NCBI GenBank assembly: GCA_945859605.1
Contig: OX243822.1
Span: 4,769,852-4,833,851 of the forward strand
Direction of reading: 5' to 3'
From: Lumbricus rubellus
Lineage: Eukaryota > Annelida > Clitellata > Crassiclitellata > Lumbricidae
Length of the DNA: 64,000 bases
Part shown: positions 46,289-56,780 of the stretch, one piece after another
Position numbering within the stretch: the stretch's first letter is position 1
Layout: every line of letters begins with the position of its first letter
Translations under genes and position numbers: made by a program
The notes under the pieces: model-generated
Databases searched by the model: none
Told to the model about the DNA's origin: nothing
Seen by the model: the letters and a program-made list of their open reading frames with translations, nothing else

Positions 46289-48133
46289 GTAAGCAACCTC
46301 AAAATCAATAATAGTTTGCTATTGCTGAATGTTTTATTATTCCTTTTAATCCACAGTTAAGGCGTTGACCATCGCCGCTGTATTGTGTAACTATTGGGTT
46401 GCTTAACTTTAACACGAGACAATATTGCGTAAGTAAGTAAGTAAACATGTGGGTCTGCGGCTCAGAAAATTATATAAACATAATTGATATTTGAGAAGGA
46501 CCTACGTATTGAAACTCTGGGTACTTTTGTAAAGGTGGCATATGCTTCAAACTTGCCCAATTCACGTTATTTGCAGGCCGAATTATAGTATTAACGCGAA
46601 AATTGGAAAACTGATAGAAATGAAATTTGTAATAAATGCACCACTTATATAAAATACAAATAAATAAACGAATACCATAAGCAATTATTTGAAATCATAG
46701 AAATAAATATGGATTAGCCATTGGCATCAACAAAGAATAAAACACGAAATAAAACTTTAAAAGAAAATGTCAATGCATGCAGTGGACATTTTAATTTTTT
46801 GCAAGGCATAGTTATGTAGAGTCTTTTCATGGTGGCATGGCCACGCTTTGTTGTTTATTTTCAACAGATCGTTGACGAAAGTTCTGCTTGGTGGAGGAGC
46901 CGTTTACGTGACTCTCGACCAAGGCATCTGGAGCACGAGCACACAAGGCTCGAGCGCTTTGCAGCGAGTGCGTACAAACGTTCTGCCAGACACCAGCGAA
47001 TATTTAAACAAGGTCATGACCTTAACAGTAACATTCATTTATTGTTTCCAATGCAAATAGAAGATAACCTACGTTAGCAAGCTTTGTGGCCTTGCAGTTA
47101 GGGCTCGTCACTTCTTGTGCGAAGTGCTTTTAAAATTTACATTTGTTTGGATAAGTCGGATAGATTTTTTGGATTGTGCTTTTGTTGCCACATTGTAAAG
47201 GTGCTATATAAAGTCCCTTCATTCCGACATACATGCCTAATTTTATCTGAAGGCAATTCTCTTTTCTATTGTTTTTGCATTGTTCATGCTGCAAGAGGTG
47301 CTTTATATTATAAATGTCCAGATTCGATACGATACAATACAACTAAATTCACTTTGACTTGAAAAGTCATGGATGATGGACACTTTTGGATCTTCTGTTC
47401 GTTATCTCGCATCCATAATAATAATAATAATAATAATTTATCCATGATAATTTGTTTTGTTTTATTTGTAGGTCCCGACCGCAAAGTGCATCAACCATGC
47501 TGCAGTCAGTTCGTGGAATTCTGGTCAGTTCCTTGCATTTAATATAATATTGTTGATGCTTAAGTTTTTCTTTGATTAGCAGCTGCATGTGTATGTGTGC
47601 ACCAGTTTGATTGTGTAGGTAGTAGGTACGCATGTGTGAATGTGCTTGCCTACTCGTGTGTACGTTTACGTGTGCCTGTGTATGTACGTGTGTTCTGATT
47701 CTATAAATTTCCAGGGCTTTTTTTTACGTGCAGTTGTACACAAAATGTGCAGTTCCAAATGGAGTTGTGCAGTTGTAGAAGCACTTCTGTACAGCTGAAA
47801 CTAGCAAAAAAATGTCATTGTCCTCCGATTGGAAGTAATTTTTTTATGGAGGATGGGAAACGAAAGAAGGGGTTGTGCAGTTCTAAAAATTCCTTTAAAA
47901 CAGCCATGTAAGAATGGATAAAAACTGTCTGCATTAGATTAGATTAGATTAGAATAGATAATGATTTGTTTTAAAAGTTTGTAAAAAGTTTCTTACAGAT
48001 AATTATTATTTCGGTTTATCTGCTTTCAGGCGTTGAAAAGACGTTCAACGTTTTGGCGAATTCGCCGGAACTGGCGTGCGAGTACAGCCACAAGACAGTG
48101 GAACTGATAAAAGATAAACTGCACAACAATTAA
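46275..48133 (+). CDS. MIC13: MIC13/QIL1, MICOS complex subunit, four exons (gene-level span)
   Basis: Joined exons 46275-46288, 46868-47012, 47472-47523 and 48030-48133 give a 104-residue protein with consistent phases and GT/AG junctions. Exon 2 encodes LTKVLLGGGAVYVTLDQGIW, a hydrophobic glycine-rich segment matching the single membrane span of MIC13 (GGAVYLVYDQ in the human protein). The exon 3/4 junction restores SWNSGV (SWNAGI in human) and the end has CEYSHKTVELIKDK. The family is a small inner-membrane protein that bridges MIC60 and MIC10 subcomplexes at mitochondrial crista junctions. Length is slightly below the human 118. An AATAAA lies 12 bp after the stop. Confidence 0.9.
46868..47012 (+). 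CDS. MIC13: MIC13 exon 2
   Basis: 145 bp between a caacag acceptor and a GTCATG donor. It carries the membrane segment and ends LPDTSEYLNK in phase 0. The donor is weak but position and phase fit. Confidence 0.85.
47472..47523 (+). CDS. MIC13: MIC13 exon 3
   Basis: 52 bp between tttgtag and GTCAGT; encodes VPTAKCINHAAVSSWNS plus one base. Confidence 0.85.
47712..47915. mobile_element. Diverged hAT MITE related to 45796
   Basis: Shares acgtgcagttgtacacaaaa, agaagcacttctgtacag and gattggaagtaattt with the younger copy. The right end is degraded and no duplication survives. It lies in MIC13 intron 3. Confidence 0.75.
48030..48133 (+). CDS. MIC13: MIC13 exon 4 (terminal)
   Basis: After a ctgctttcag acceptor it encodes VEKTFNVLANSPELACEYSH and KTVELIKDKLHNN, stop TAA at 48131-48133. 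Confidence 0.85.
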
Positions 48134-48144
48134 ATCAATCAATC

Positions 48145-48150
48145 AATAAA
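48145..48150 (+). terminator. Candidate polyadenylation signal of MIC13
   Basis: An AATAAA hexamer 12 bp after the stop codon; the 3' untranslated region would be very short unless a later AATAAA, such as that near 48333, is used. Confidence 0.5.
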
Positions 48151-48222
48151 TAACATTTCTAGATAAATAAGATTCAGAACGCCGTTCTTAATCGTTCATT
48201 CTCTTCGATTTTCGTTATTTCT

Positions 48223-48555
48223 GAATGGTTTGGCTCTCGAGAGTGTTTTTGGTCTTCCCTAAGTGCTGTAATTAAGCATTCTATTGCAGTGTTGAATAGT
48301 TTGGCTCTTGAGAGTACTTGGTGACTTCTGCAAATAAAGTGTTTTATTGCAGTGCTGAATAGTTTGGCTTTGGATAGGACTTGGTGTTTTCCCTACTGCA
48401 TTTAGCGGCTTTTAGTGACACTGAATAGTTTGGCTCTCGAGAGTGTTTAGTGTCTTCCCTACTGTAATTAAGCGTTTTTAGCAACGCTGAATAGTTTGGA
48501 TATTAAAATGATGATAGAAGACTTAGTGTCTTCTGCACACTGCAATTAAACATTT
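48223..48555. repeat. 66-bp minisatellite, about five units
   Basis: Units begin gaatagtttggctctcgag (or close) at 48223, 48294, 48357, 48423 and 48489, then vary around cttccctactgtaattaagc. Spacing is 63-71 bp. It lies directly downstream of MIC13, possibly in its 3' region. Confidence 0.85.
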
Positions 48556-49366
48556 TTATGGCAACCACCAGTTTGTATACCTTACATTATCTATGTTGCT
48601 AAACGAGTTATTACGTTTTATCAATTTTGAGTAATAATCAACAGGCTGGTTTAAAATAATTTCCTAGATAATTGAAATATTATTAGACGTTCAATTTATT
48701 GCTTTTATTTTTTCTGTTTTTAATTTCAAGTCTATCTCTGCGCTGGCAACATGTAAGTGACTATTTGTCAAACTTCATGCCTTGACTTCCTACATTTTTT
48801 TAAAAATTGTTATTTGTTTAAATCATAAGGAATAATGATTATGGTCTACCATAATTATACGGCCAGTCGGCCACCCCTTTCTATTTATAAGGTGCCTGAT
48901 AGACGACTGCCGCTGGTTGCACTCCGTCAGTGCCAGTCCCAAGCCTGGGCAAAGGAGGTGGGTGTCGCTAATCTTTGTTATCACACTGACGTTAATCTGC
49001 AACTTTCACTATTTTCGTATTATAATATAGATACGTCCGTTGAATTTTAGACACCTTTTAAAATGGATTTGATTGTCAATAAGAATTCGGTTTGAAGCCT
49101 ATTTTCTGGCTCTATCGAAATTATGCAAGCTTGTGAACGTACTGTGAAGTGGTCCAAACAATTCAATGCACACCTCTTTCAAGAGATGTTCTAAATTATA
49201 AGAACGGGAGTCCATTTACATTAATTTGTAGTGTATTTCGTAGGAATAGGCTAGATGGCGACATCATCGGCGTAAGATAGTACATTCATTCAATAAATGA
49301 ATTTGTCTAGCGCCTCCACAAGAAGGAATAATAAAGCGCTTCCAAACCCAGCGCGGACAAATTTGT
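48556..49366. other. Non-coding spacer with repeat fragments
   Basis: AT-rich. It contains a gtgccagtcccaagcctggg fragment (48925-48990), one minus-oriented ttagacaccttttaaa motif near 49047 and a SINE-like gcgcctccacaagaagg stretch near 49310. No gene is seen. Confidence 0.5.
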
Positions 49367-49590
49367 GTGACGCGGTGGTGTAGTGGTGGCGTTGTTGCCT
49401 TGGAGCCGGAAGGTTCGAGGTTCGAACCCACCTCGCCGCGTAATGACCTTGGGGAAAGTCCTTCACTCACAATTGCTCAGCGCTTCGGCGTGAAACTCCG
49501 ATGCAGTGTCCGCTATGCATTCGGGAGCGCCTCTGAGTAGGAGAGAGAGCTTGAAGGGGCGTTATTACAAGTGTACATACAAACAAATTG
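49367..49590 (+). mobile_element. tRNA-derived SINE, family 1
   Basis: Plus-strand copy with head gacgcggtggtgtagtggtg, box B ggttcgaacccacctc, body gcttcggcgtgaaactcc and tail acatacaaacaaat. The clearest copy for defining the family. Confidence 0.85.
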
Positions 49591-49678
49591 AATTGTCTTA
49601 AGATGAGAGATGAATGCCTAGAAGGCGGGTTCTAGAAATGGAGCGGAGCGCTAAGCCTTAAGGGAAGGCCATTCCACA

Positions 49679-49951
49679 AGCACACACACACACACACACA
49701 CATCCACTACACACACACACACGAACACACACACACATATTCACACACACACACACACACACATACACCCCATACACACACACATCCACCCCATACACAC
49801 ACACATCCACCGAAAACACACGCACACGCAAGCACACACATACACACATCCACTACACACACACACGAACACACACACACACACGCAAACACACAGTCAC
49901 ACACACACACACAGTCACACACACACAGTCACACACACACACACACACACG
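49679..49951. repeat. Interrupted (CA)n microsatellite
   Basis: About 270 bp of CA repeats broken by catccacta, gaacac and cagtcac units arranged periodically. Confidence 0.95.
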
Positions 49952-50379
49952 GATTATCAAAAGCTCGAATGAGGCGAAAAACAATTACCGCCTAATCCGT
50001 CGAAAATAGAATCGGACATCTTCGGCCGTTTCCGGAGAAATCCGTCGACCAATGTTTCGGCCATTAGTTAGTGACCCGGTCATTCGCCAGGCGGCCTAAC
50101 GCCCTCTACCGATTGCTCAATTTGCTAACAGCTTATCGCAGCCGTCGAACAGAGGTGTCCGACTCCGCCCCTTCCCGTGGGGGTGGGGGAGGACTGAGGA
50201 GGGGTCTGTCTCACTTATTCAACGGAAGGGGGGCGCAGGGTCTACGGTGCGTCCCATCCTTCTGTCGCGAATGGCGTTTTAAGTCCTTTTAAATAAACAA
50301 CGGTGGATCAACGCGTCGTAGACGATGCGGACCTTTGACCGCGTGTGTTTCATTCGCTCTGGCCACGGCTAGCCACGCC

Positions 50380-50383
<4 letters not shown>
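49952..50383. other. Non-repetitive GC-balanced spacer
   Basis: Unique-looking sequence with CpG-rich stretches (gtttccggagaaatccgtcg, ccgtcgaacagagg). No convincing exon was found. It may be regulatory. Confidence 0.35.
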
Positions 50384-50416
<33 letters not shown>

Positions 50417-50434
50417 TGTGTGTGTGTTTGTGCG

Positions 50435-50478
<44 letters not shown>

Positions 50479-50510
50479 GGTGGGTGGGTGGATGGGTGGG
50501 TGTGGGTCCG
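50384..50510. repeat. (GT)n and (GGGT)n microsatellites
   Basis: GT repeats with GA and GC interruptions, passing into GGGT/GGAT repeats from about 50470. Confidence 0.95.
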
Positions 50511-50677
50511 TTTGTGTGGGTCCATGCGATCTGCATGTGCCCTCCTGTCTGTCTCTGTGTATATAGTTTATGTCGATCTGTCTGTGTGCCTGCATGGCTG
50601 CTTCTGTCCGTGTTACACACTGTTCGTTTGCCTGTTTCCTTGTTGCTTTCTGTGAAATTCTGTCTCTCAGTATCTCT

Positions 50678-50739
50678 GTCTGTCTGTCTCTCTGCCTCTC
50701 TGTTTGTTTGTCTGTCTGTCTGCCTGTCTGCCTGTCTGC

Positions 50740-50831
<92 letters not shown>

Positions 50832-50840
50832 GTCTGTCGC
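50678..50840. repeat. (GTCT)n microsatellite
   Basis: About 160 bp of TGTC repeats with TGCC variants at the left. Frames through it are artefacts. Confidence 0.97.
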
Positions 50841-50889
50841 TGTTATAATTATCTTTCACGGGTTTACGGGTGCAACCCTCCGACACCGA

Positions 50890-51160
50890 AATAAATAATT
50901 ACCGAATGAAACACAACCATTAAAAGCTGATCCCCAAATAATTTGTTTCCTCGCTGCACCCGTGCAGACAATTGAAAAAGGATTAGTCGGAGCTAAACAA
51001 AAGAAAGCTAAGACAATTGGTTTTCTTGCTCTGCTGTTTGGACGAAGCAGCGGTCAATTTGGGGTCAACTGACAGTTGCTGTTCTAATGTCCTCACCTCG
51101 ACATCCATGCGAAGGTGTCAGCCAATCAGGCGGTCGGTCGAATTTATAGAGCGCCAGGTT
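50890..51160. promoter_or_regulatory. Candidate conserved non-coding element
   Basis: Complex, non-repetitive sequence of even composition between microsatellites, including tgcacccgtgcagacaattg (a short palindrome), ccaaataatttg, ctaagacaattgg and tcaatttggggtcaactgac. No frame is open for its length. It has the texture of a deeply conserved enhancer, but this rests on composition only. Confidence 0.3.
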
Positions 51161-51189
51161 AAGATTTCTTCGCGGCTGCTATGACTGAC

Positions 51190-51810
51190 GATGAAGATAT
51201 AATTAGATATTATTGGCGGAGATGCTCACGAAGATATTGATGAAGATGTTGACGAAGATACCGATAATAATTATATGGATGAGGATAATATTGACGAAGA
51301 CTTATTTTGACGAAGATACTCACGAAGATACTGATAAGGTTAGGCTAATGGATACTGGTGAAGATATTGATGAGGATATAGGCCTACTGGTGAATATAGT
51401 GATGAAGATACCGACGAAAAAACAAATGGCGAAGCCAATGAAGATACTGCCGAAGATTCGATGAAGATACCGATTACCGACGAGGATATTGTTGAATGTA
51501 TTGATGAAGATACTGATTAATTTGCTTATGAAGATACTGATGAAGATTCTGACGAAGACACTGATAAAGATACTGATAGAGATATTTGCCTAATGAATAT
51601 CCCGACAATGATACCGATGAAGATTTTGATGAAAATAGTGATGATTAATATGCCAATAAATTTGCTGGCAAATATGCTGGTGAAGATACCGACGAAGAAA
51701 CTAATAACTAAAGCTACTGTCTAATATCTTCATGAAGATACTGACAGATAATAATATTGACGAAGATGCTGACGAATTTACGCACGAAGGTAAGTCTACT
51801 GATGAAGATG
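51190..51810. repeat. Degenerate GAAGAT minisatellite
   Basis: Dozens of gaagatactgatgaagat-type units, 6 to 18 bp in period, with many indels. Short frames would encode Asp/Glu/Thr-rich peptides, but all are broken. Confidence 0.8.
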
Positions 51811-52159
51811 TCAAACGTTCGTCACGATAGAGTCTCCATTATATAGGAGTGAATCCGCAGTCGATTTGTGCGGATAACGAGGCTAAAATGACGAGATTGT
51901 CGTGCGGTCAAAGGGATGAATTCAATGGATAAAATAATATAATGGATAACAACACAGGCAACAAATCTCTCTGTAAACGATGCACCGCTATGAAGTGAAC
52001 GGCGCGGATGGACGACAAGCAGTTGCAAATGGACAATCGCATTGCGGTGGATGTGATTGAACGCCGTGAGGTGTGGAGGTTTGGGTTCGGTAGACTTGGT
52101 AAGATAAGACAAGATCAGAGTGCTGTGCTTAGTAATTATTTTAAGTAACTCTTTCGTTC

Positions 52160-52265
52160 GTTAATTCGTTGATTTCCAAATTCATTCATTCAATCATTCA
52201 GTCATTCGTTCGCTCGTTTGTTCATTCATTCATTAATTGGTTAAACAATTCATTCATTCATTCAG
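52160..52265. repeat. (ATTC)n-type microsatellite
   Basis: Interrupted cattcattcattc repeats with gttcgctcg variants. Confidence 0.85.
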
Positions 52266-52481
52266 TCGGAGCATTTATATATAACGCCAATTACTTCATG
52301 TACAATTTTTTACATAATTATACATTCCTCAAAGGCAGCTTGATCATGTTTAATTGATCCTCATCTCGGATATCCACGACAATCTTACTCAACAAGGTGC
52401 GAATTCCATCACCCAAACGTACCGGGAGCGTGAATACAATCTGGAATATAGCGAAGCCCAGGGCGGAGTTTGCCAGTTGAT

Positions 52482-52531
52482 GTTAGCAGTTATTGGTCAA
52501 GCTATAATTAGCTTGACCAACAACTGCTAAC
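52482..52531. repeat. Near-perfect 50-bp palindrome
   Basis: Arms of 23 bases (gttagcagttattggtcaag and continuing) around a 4-base loop, with one mismatch. Transcribed, it would fold into a tight hairpin. Confidence 0.8.
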
Positions 52532-52650
52532 AAACCAACAGCAAATCCGCTGGCGCGTTGCAAAGCAAAGAAAGTTCCATATAAGAGTAAGTAAGTACGC
52601 ATAAAAGTAAAGTATGAGACAGGAAATTCTGTATGGTTGGAAAGAATGTA

Positions 52651-52906
52651 ATGACGACACTAACCCTAACACTAACCCTAACCGACCCTCACGACGCAAA
52701 ACCTTAGTAATCTAATGACGACACTAACCCTAACACTAACCCTAACCGACCCTCACGACGCAAAACCTTAGTATTCTAATGACGACACTAACCCTAACAC
52801 TAACCCTAACCGACCCTCACGACGCAAAACCTTAGTAATCTAATGACGACACTAACCCTAACACTAACCCCAACCGACCCTCACGACGCCAAACCTTACC
52901 CTGCGC
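52651..52906. repeat. Four 64-bp units with telomere-like CCCTAA blocks
   Basis: Units start at 52651, 52715, 52779 and 52843 with atgacgacactaaccctaac, then actaaccctaaccgaccctc and gacgcaaaaccttagtaatc. Units 1-3 are almost identical; the fourth has a few changes. The telomere-like section is about 24 bp per unit. Confidence 0.9.
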
Positions 52907-53199
52907 GAGCGACACCTAGGTGTCCAATTTAATCCTATAGGCATGCTGAAAATTTACTAATAAAGCAGGCTAAAGTGATATATAGGCTAATTACCTCTGT
53001 CATTTGTTCGTCCATACGAAAGGTCATTTGTGATAAATTGTAATAGCAAAACCAGAAGCTTTTAGATTTAAATTCGTGCAAAATCGTTACAGCATGCCAA
53101 CGCACGTGTCGAGCAGATGTTGACAAATTACAAAAGGAGGGATGGTCAGAGGTCAGACAGCGGGCCGTCCAAGTCAGTAGCCTACAGTGGTTATTGTTT

Positions 53200-53560
53200 T
53201 GTTAGCTGTCAATCTCGTAAGAACCCGCCTCTTGAACTCTTGCTCTGACCCAGATGGGCTTCGCTATATTCCATTTTGTATTCTCGCGTACCGGGACGCC
53301 TCTCCCTCTTGCTCGCGTTCTCCGTCGTCGGCGCAGGGTGTGACGGGAAATCCGGGAGACACCTCGTCCCCGCTTTTCCCGCGACAACAGTTAGACGGAT
53401 GGAAATGAATTTTAATGGAATTCCCCGGAGTTCCTAATCCGGAGACGCGTTCCGGAAAATCCCTCCGAGAAAGGCGGAGTTAATTGAAACAATAGATCAC
53501 ACGCTGCTGCTGGCGACACTCTGCGGCCGGGAAGGATTCCGACGACGATTACTGAGGAAG
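53200..53560. promoter_or_regulatory. CpG-rich non-coding island
   Basis: GC- and CpG-rich unique sequence (ctcgcgttctccgtcgtcgg, attccccggagttcctaatc with an inverted gg-aatt symmetry, gagacgcgttccgg). It could be a promoter or conserved element. No supported exon. Confidence 0.3.
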
Positions 53561-53639
53561 GCGAGAAGACAGGAAGCCAGTGTATGCAGAAAGAGGAGGC
53601 GTCTTTCCATTTCGACGGTAAGACCTCTTAAGTCCAAAT

Positions 53640-53940
53640 GGATTCCTCAGAAGGTCTGTATCGGGTTTCTTCGCTTCGTCGTCCTCCTCCTCTTTTTCCT
53701 CTTCCTCCTCTTCCTCATCTTCCTCCTCTTCCTCCTCTTCCACCATTTCCTCTTTATTCTCGTTCTCTTCCCTTCTGAGTGTCTCCTTTCTCAAACTCTC
53801 CTATCACTTGCGTTACTCATCTTTCTTCATCTTCTTCCTCCTTCTCGTCCTCGTTTTCATCCACCTCCTCCTCTTCCTTTTCTTCTTCCTCCAACCCCTT
53901 CTCCTCCTTCTCCTCCTCTTCCGTGTCCTCTTCTTCAAAT
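53640..53940. repeat. Pyrimidine-rich (CCT/CTT)n tract
   Basis: Strand-asymmetric TCCTC/TTCCTC repeats; the Glu-rich minus-strand frame is an artefact. Confidence 0.9.
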
Positions 53941-54119
53941 TTCTACTAGTCTCGTTCATCTAGAAAGTCTAGATATTCTGTTTTTCTCATTCACACCCTA
54001 GCTCTCTGTTTCGCGAGTGAGTGAATTACTGAAGTTTACTGACTTACCGACTTGCCGAATGGGCCATTAAATGACTGGTTGACTTTCTGAGTCACTTGCT
54101 CACTGGCTTACTTGCCTAC

Positions 54120-54485
54120 TGACTGACTGGCTGGCTGGCTGGCTGGCTGACTCACTTACACACTAGCAAGAGTGCGCAAGTGCGAGCGAGCGAGCACAAT
54201 GTGTGTATGAGTGAAAATAAGACAGTGATCATATGTAGGCAAGACAGAGAAGGAGAGACCGAGAAAGAGGAAGAGACATACACAGAGAGTAGGGCCGAAA
54301 AGGAGAGACAGAGACGGAGAGAGACAAAGAGAGACAGAGAGAGACAGAGACAAAGAGGTGAGCAAAACAGAGACTGCACATGCATACAATAAGACACGGA
54401 TAAAGAGGGATATGTACATAATATATAGACGAACATACAAAGAGACACACTGAGAGACAGAGAGAGAGAGACACACACACAAAGA
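54120..54485. repeat. (CTGG)n and purine-rich (GAGACA)n tracts
   Basis: A CTGG/CTGA run at about 54121-54150 is followed from 54240 by agagagacagagac repeats. Confidence 0.9.
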
Positions 54486-54862
54486 GAGACATTCAACCAA
54501 CCTGATGAAACAATTCATAAACGGGGAGATGACATGCCTGAGTAAACACCCGACCAACCAATGGATCATCTCTGCAAATCGTTACGCGACGACTTGATAA
54601 TAAAGTCAGCTCGAGCAATTAGCAACAGACGACAGACAACCAGCCGAAGATTCCACTCTCCACCCCCTATTCCACTCTTCCAACCACCCCTCCTCCTCCT
54701 CCTTTAATTCGCCCTCTGCTTCCGCAGCCGCAATCTGATCATCCGTAGTGCTTTGTGCATCATCTGTGTCGCTCCATCAGCGCCGGCCGCATCCCTTTCT
54801 TCCCGCTTCCCGCATCAGCAGCAGCCGGGGAAGAGGAGCCGAGGATGGGACGATGGCTTGCT

Positions 54863-54865
<3 letters not shown>

Positions 54866-54890
<25 letters not shown>
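54866..54890. repeat. (CTG)n trinucleotide run
   Basis: Eight CTG units. Frames across it read Leu, Ala or Cys runs. No splice-supported exon was found around it. Confidence 0.9.
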
Positions 54891-54895
<5 letters not shown>

Positions 54896-55079
54896 CCTCT
54901 TCCTTCGTCGTAATTCGGTTACTACCACATTGGCGACGAGGATGGGATGGGAGCAATCTACGCTGAGAGGCTGCAGAATAGGGCGATGATTAAGAAAGAT
55001 GCGACGTCAACACCAATGCCACTATCATCTGTAAACGATCAACTGTATTTGTGCACTCCCTAAACGGACGAAGAGGAAC

Positions 55080-55326
55080 AGAGGGACGCAGAAGGGCAGG
55101 CAGAGAGACAGGCAGACACACATAGAGGCAGAGAGGCAAACAGACAGGCACACAGAAAGGCAGACATATATAGAGGCAGACCGACAAGCATGCAGACGAA
55201 CAGATAGGTACACAAACGGGCAGGCAGATAGGCAGACAGGAATGTCGACAAACAGACAGACAAACAATCAAGCAGACACGCATATAGACAGACAGACGTG
55301 TAGAGAAACAGGCAGGCAGGCAGGCA

Positions 55327-55360
<34 letters not shown>

Positions 55361-55380
55361 CATGCAGGCATGCAGGCAAC
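55080..55380. repeat. (CAGG)n/(CAGA)n microsatellite
   Basis: Degenerate gacaggcagac repeats becoming a purer CAGG run at about 55305-55375. Confidence 0.9.
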
Positions 55381-55904
55381 AGACACACAACTGTCACACA
55401 GAGGTAGACAAAAGGGCGGGCAGAGGGTATGTTGACAGGCAAATTGACAGACATAGCTCAGCATGATATCGCACATCATATATAACATAACATGATATAA
55501 CATCACCATGCAAAACATGATTTCGCAACGTGACATAACATGTACATGTAGGGTAAAGTGGGGTAATTTCGGCACCTTAAGCAGTTTTACGAATATATGT
55601 TATGTCATTACATTTATAAGATCTACTGAGGTTCCTATAGTTAGCTGCAACCCTAAGCAATGAAATGGCGCCTTTAAACTGTGAATCGGCTTTCGCAAAT
55701 TCACGATACAACATGAGAAGTGAAGGCGTTCAGATGCCGAAATTACCCGCAGGGGAGGGTAATTTCGGCAAGGCATGTGGGTAAATTCGGCACGGGTGAC
55801 GAAATTAGCCAAACAGAAGATAACCATATGTTTCAAGCAAGCTAAATGAAACAGATGGGTCGAAATTGTGGCTACATACGTGTTTACTTGCATTCATTTA
55901 TGCT

Positions 55905-56135
55905 TGTATTTGCACTTGCTATAACGCCCCTTCAGGCTCTCTGTACTCAGAGGCGCTCCCGACTGCATCGCGGACACTGCATCGGAGTTTCGCGCCGAAA
56001 CGCTGAGCAAATTGCGAGTGAAGGACTTGTCCAAGGTCCTTACGCGGCGTCTTGAGGTGGATTCGAACCTGCAATCTTCCGGCTGCAAGGCATTGAAGGC
56101 AACGAACATACCCACTACGCCACCGCGCCCCATGG
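55905..56135 (-). mobile_element. tRNA-derived SINE, family 1, nested
   Basis: Fifth long copy, with gtggattcgaacctgc near 56058 and gctgagcaaattgcgag. It lies inside the pogo-like element, so it is younger. Confidence 0.8.
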
Positions 56136-56639
56136 CACATGTCATAACACGAATTTGCGACAGCCGATTCACAGTTTGAAGGCGCCATTTCATGGCACAA
56201 GGTTGTAGCAAACTATTAGATCCTCAGTGAATCTTATACATGTAATAACATCACATAATATTATAATTAATATATTCAAATACTGCAGCCTACACTCAGA
56301 CGCTGTTATCTTCTTCTTCTTCTTTCTTCTTTATTCTCTTCCGTCAGCCGAGTGACGACGATGAGGCTCCTACATGACTTCTCCAAATTTCTCTATTTCT
56401 GATGGAGGTCTTTTGCTCTTGACATGTCAATATTCATCTTTCAGGTCTTCCTTCCTCTTCCTTGACGCTGTTATACGCGCTGCCTTTAATTCAAGCACTT
56501 TTTGTACCAGCTGCTATGGTTCCTATGGGTGCTCTAACTCAATGAACTCTGGCCTGATTCTCACGCTGGGAAATATTATCATTGGTGCTATGTACAGAAG
56601 CCGCTGGCTGAGACGCAACAAACGGTGATTATTGTCTTC

Positions 56640-56780
56640 CCTTATCTGTGTCAGTTTTAAAACCGCCGACGTTTTGTTTTACACTTTGACTAATCACTTC
56701 CTCTGGCTTGTGACAAAATTTATTAGTGACAGTGGATTCATCTACGTTGAAGATCCGAAACTGCATAGGCCTAGCAACTG
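56640..56780 (-). pseudogene. pogo/Tigger-type transposase fragment
   Basis: Minus-strand reading gives QFRIFNVDESTVTNKFCHKP and then EEVISQSVKQNVGGF. It resembles the stretch around the first catalytic aspartate in DDE_1 transposases (FN-x-DE followed by a lysine/glycine-rich KQVG region). Other motifs were not found. Confidence 0.6.

Noticed and set aside
48223..48555. Could the evenly spaced 66-bp units be a CRISPR array?
   Set aside because: This is animal DNA, the whole unit is repeated rather than short identical repeats with unique spacers, and no cas-like genes exist.
50350..50898. Frames of up to 178 codons in the GT/GTCT region
   Set aside because: Low-complexity translations (Cys-Val, Cys-Leu-Ser-Val, Thr-Asp-Arg-Gln) present in several frames on both strands; explained by microsatellites.
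52651..52906. A true chromosome end or telomere fusion
   Set aside because: CCCTAA blocks are only about 24 bp per 64-bp unit and unique sequence continues on both sides, so this is an interstitial array.
54748..54989. Exon with an Ala or Cys run at 54.75-54.99 kb
   Set aside because: The run is a CTG repeat read in two frames; no flanking splice sites or conserved flanks were seen.
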